Source: Nitrososphaerota archaeon
GTDB lineage: Archaea > Thermoproteota > Nitrososphaeria > Nitrososphaerales > Nitrososphaeraceae
Assembly: GCA_005877345.1 (NCBI GenBank)
Contig: VBPR01000177.1
Coordinates: forward strand, 1-8,008
Length of the DNA: 8,008 bases
Direction: 5' to 3'
A model generated the notes under the pieces. It searched no databases. It was not told the origin of the DNA and saw only the letters and a list, made by a program, of their open reading frames with translations. A program made the position numbers and the translations under genes. Shown here in pieces: positions 5,911 to 8,008 of the stretch (position 1 is its first letter; the number at the start of each line of letters is the position of its first letter).

Positions 5911-6252
5911 TTCAATTAATAATAGGGCCGAATCAATAAGTCTCTTACTTAATGTTGTTAAGTCATCTTAATTAACTATTTAATGGTAACTATTGAGTAA
6001 ACTGAATCACATGGGAAAGTAATGCTCTCTACTGCAGATGATAGTAATTATTGTTGGTACCTTCTACATATTGAAGTAATTGAATGCAGTGAGTCCTACT
6101 TTTCGTTCCGCTAATTCAGCTAGATATGGAATGAAAATAAGAACAAAATTCATCTTGTATTGCGAGTTTGTTGCCATACAAGTATTAGTTATCCATATTT
6201 CTACCATTTTTCATGACCAGTTGGATGACGCTTCTGTTTACCCTGCTTTTAA
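5911..6252. other. 342-base intergenic stretch with no gene found
   Basis: This gap separates the CHRD gene from the 402-residue secreted protein upstream of it. Both genes are on the minus strand, so it should hold the end of one transcript and the promoter of the next. A weak TATA-like ACTTATTG about 30 bases before the CHRD ATG is the only promoter-like element. TAACTATT occurs twice, close to 5974 and 5990. A plus-strand open frame of 77 codons at 5738-5971 is mostly antisense to the CHRD gene and shows no family features. No RNA gene was recognised. Confidence 0.5.
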
Positions 6253-7461
6253 TTAATCCTGGGTCCACACAGCATATTGTAAAATCAAATTATCAAAATA
6301 ACGATCAAAGGCACCATTAACTATAATATCATCTGAATATAGTCCAAGAGCAATTACCTTTCCTTTTAGATAATTTAGTTCATATGTTGCAACTACTATA
6401 CTACCTGTTCTATTAGTGCTAGGTGATATCGTTGCATTATAATTTAGTAAAATTATGTCTTTAGGATTTGTTATATATTGTTCCTCATGAGGTAAATAAG
6501 CAAAGGGATTGTTGCTAAATTTAGATATATCACTGATATAATTACTTCCAACCCATTGCGCTGTCTCGTTTTCCCACCTTTCGTTTACACTTCGCCAAGC
6601 AGACTTGCCATTGAAGGCCCAGCTATGACCTTTAACAAGTGTTATGGTGTCTGTATTGTTATTGTATTTGACTTGTGCATAAAAAACATTACCATCCAAA
6701 ATAATCATTGTACCTCCAGATCCTACAAATTGCTTAAAGTTGTCATACTCTCTTTGAGTAACGTATTCTTGATGGCCTAGAATTATGACATCATAAGCAT
6801 TGCTTCCTTTCACCTGAAATATGGAGCCTTCATCAACATCCTGATCTGTTAGAAACGCAATGTTTGCGTCCGGTCTTACCCATTTTAGATTTCCAAGCAA
6901 GTATAGCATGGCGATTCCTGATGCACTTAAAGACGGTTTGTTGGTGACTTTATTGGAAAGCAAATTCAAATCTTTTGTGATATTTACTCCTCGTGTAACA
7001 TTAATGTATTTATTGTAAAATACGTAGAACGAATGGTCGTATGCTGCAGCAGTAAATGTAGGCATGACTACAGCAATCCTTACTCCTTTACCGAATTCTC
7101 CTATATGAGAGTTGTTACTGGGCGTTGATATCTCACTCTTATTTGTAGAGAATATGTAATTTTTGTTTGCCAAGATCTGTGGCAGTTTCCCTGGGATAGG
7201 TAAAGTTTCATTTGAGTTTCTCATATTTTTTATGATGGATTGAGGAGAGTTGTTCAATGATGATGCATTCATCACTGAAGTATTGGCCCCTGTATTCAAA
7301 AGTGACGGTGGGGTATAACTTGAACCCGAATCAGCAATGAACTGTGGTTGAATACCAGAAACTACAGAGTTTGCATACGGCAATGAAAACAAAATGAAGA
7401 TCATACTAGAGACTATCAAAAATTTTAGAGAGATTATTGGCACTTGTATTGGTTTGGACAT
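6253..7461 (-). CDS. Secreted protein with a DmfA2-like / glutamine amidotransferase-like domain
   Basis: A 402-residue exported protein. The N-terminus has a long hydrophobic segment (about 9-30, FLIVSSMIFILFSLPYA in its core), a signal peptide or anchor. A Ser/Asn-rich linker (about 36-120) with several N-glycosylation sequons follows. The main domain starts at GVRIAVVMPTFTAAAYD (126-142). It continues with a flavodoxin-like segment, AYDVIILGHQEYVTQREYDN (222-241), and FVGSGGTMIILDGNVFY (245-261), and ends in KVIALGLYSDDII (368-380). This pattern, with a His-x-Glu-Tyr and a Gly-Gly...Leu-x-Gly-Asn-x-Phe-Tyr, resembles the C-terminal domain of the N,N-dimethylformamidase large subunit (DmfA2) and related class I glutamine amidotransferase-like domains. 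No nucleophile cysteine of a true glutamine amidotransferase is apparent, so a binding or hydrolytic role is uncertain. It is followed by the frameshifted CHRD gene and lies downstream of a glycoside hydrolase. The combination suggests cell-surface or polysaccharide work, by context only. Confidence 0.7.
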   Translation of the reverse strand: MSKPIQVPIISLKFLIVSSMIFILFSLPYANSVVSGIQPQFIADSGSSYTPPSLLNTGANTSVMNASSLNNSPQSIIKNMRNSNETLPIPGKLPQILANKNYIFSTNKSEISTPSNNSHIGEFGKGVRIAVVMPTFTAAAYDHSFYVFYNKYINVTRGVNITKDLNLLSNKVTNKPSLSASGIAMLYLLGNLKWVRPDANIAFLTDQDVDEGSIFQVKGSNAYDVIILGHQEYVTQREYDNFKQFVGSGGTMIILDGNVFYAQVKYNNNTDTITLVKGHSWAFNGKSAWRSVNERWENETAQWVGSNYISDISKFSNNPFAYLPHEEQYITNPKDIILLNYNATISPSTNRTGSIVVATYELNYLKGKVIALGLYSDDIIVNGAFDRYFDNLILQYAVWTQD

Positions 7462-7633
7462 CTCTTCTAATCTTGTTTCTATAGATCTACAACATTCTAT
7501 TTATTTTTTCTTTTTTTACCTCTAATTCTAATGTTTAACATAATTAAGTTTAAACTAACTTACTTCTATGAAACCGTCCAAAAATCCATTGCACCTACAA
7601 AAAGACAATTTGTTAAACAACCAACACTTTAAG
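7462..7633 (-). promoter_or_regulatory. Promoter region of the 402-residue secreted protein
   Basis: On the minus strand an A-rich tract (about 7500-7518) leads into AAATAAATA near 7497-7505, a TATA-like element that would start transcription about 13 bases before the ATG. A weak purine stretch, AGAAGAG, directly precedes the ATG. TAGATCTA, an eight-base palindrome near 7483-7490, lies between the two. Towards the right end, CTTTTTG on the minus strand (about 7596-7602) may end the transcript of the glycoside hydrolase gene. Confidence 0.35.
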
Positions 7634-8008
7634 TCAAGTAATAGCAACAGCATGCTTCAGAATGTCGAAATACTTAGTTGTAGTCATATGTCCATTTAGG
7701 GTTACTGTTATCAAATTGAAATCAGCTGAAGAATCAGGTAAATAACTCCAATTCCAAAAAGCCCATCCCCATACGCCAATGTCTTTGAATTTTTTTGTCA
7801 TTATGTCTGCGTCGGTCTGGTTCAAATTACTGATTTCTTGATTAATCTCCTTAACAGTCTTTCCTTCAACATTAATTCGTTCGTCGCGAGAAACGTCATT
7901 CCATTCTCCAATATACAATGGGACTCCAGTTATATTGGTTAATTCCGAAAGTAAGTTTATTTTTTGCTCAGCATAACTTCCTGCAGTAGGTATTCCGTAT
8001 AAGGAAAT
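7634..8008 (-). CDS. Glycoside hydrolase family 5-like protein, C-terminal part, cut by the window edge
   Basis: The frame is open from the right edge to the TGA at 7634, giving 124 residues of the C-terminal end of a (beta/alpha)8 glycoside hydrolase. It begins ISLYGIPTAGSYAEQKI. The fragment PLYIGEWN (about residues 30-37) carries the Glu expected as the catalytic nucleophile at the end of beta-strand 7 in GH5-like enzymes, with the typical Gly before it. GWAFWNWSY further on matches strand 8, whose Trp lines the sugar-binding site, and FNLITV is a usual tail. The N-terminal part, including the acid/base Glu and any signal peptide, lies outside the window, so substrate (for example beta-glucan, mannan or self-polysaccharide) cannot be judged. 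A TTG at 7916 is in frame but inside the domain, so it is not the start. Its neighbour downstream is another secreted protein. Confidence 0.8.
   Translation of the reverse strand: MSLYGIPTAGSYAEQKINLLSELTNITGVPLYIGEWNDVSRDERINVEGKTVKEINQEISNLNQTDADIMTKKFKDIGVWGWAFWNWSYLPDSSADFNLITVTLNGHMTTTKYFDILKHAVAIT

Noticed and set aside
5738..5971. Plus-strand open frame of 77 codons over the CHRD gene
   Set aside because: It is antisense to the signal peptide region of the CHRD gene and has no protein-family features; the minus-strand frames clearly carry the domain.
1..8008. CRISPR array, insertion sequence or integrase site
   Set aside because: No regularly spaced repeats, transposase or integrase genes, or terminal inverted repeats were seen.

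Overview
The window is AT-rich, and every confident gene lies on the minus strand, so transcription runs right to left. The best guess for the source is an ammonia-oxidising archaeon of the Nitrososphaeria (Thaumarchaeota), possibly a soil type such as Nitrososphaera or Nitrosocosmicus. The grounds are archaeal-looking TATA boxes about 25-30 bases before several start codons (leaderless transcription), long gaps between single genes, a secreted CHRD-domain protein, a SHOCT coiled-coil protein, and secreted Asn/Ser-rich proteins with many N-glycosylation sequons. No rRNA, tRNA or housekeeping marker is present, so this placement is an inference.

Layout from left to right. Bases 3-122 hold a short plus-strand open frame, either a tiny gene or the tail of a gene entering from the left edge. 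It faces a 488-residue patatin-like lipid acyl hydrolase (323-1789). Next come a SnoaL-like/ester cyclase-type small protein (1894-2313), a SHOCT-domain coiled-coil protein (2551-2841), and a 311-residue protein that shows the two acidic motifs expected of a very divergent class I isoprenoid synthase fold (3054-3989). A site-2 protease of the M50 family (4198-4992) follows, with a 74-residue possible PRC-barrel-like protein (5057-5281) just upstream of it. Then come a secreted CHRD-domain protein broken by a frameshift (5364-5910), a secreted 402-residue protein with a DmfA2-like/glutamine amidotransferase-like domain (6253-7461), and the C-terminal end of a GH5-like glycoside hydrolase running off the right edge (7634-8008).

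There is no single obvious operon. Most genes have their own promoter-like sequence and gaps of about 65-340 bases. The right half encodes cell-surface and secreted functions (glycoside hydrolase, DmfA2-like protein, CHRD protein, intramembrane protease). The left half leans towards lipid chemistry (patatin lipase, possible isoprenoid-fold protein). This looks like an accessory region of envelope and surface genes rather than a mobile element: no transposase, integrase, CRISPR array or terminal inverted repeat was seen.

The most notable points are the putative isoprenoid-synthase-like protein, the CHRD frameshift that one lost CT dinucleotide would explain exactly, the DmfA2-like secreted protein beside a glycoside hydrolase, and a cluster of inverted ATCCG/CGGAT elements next to the SnoaL-like gene's promoter.
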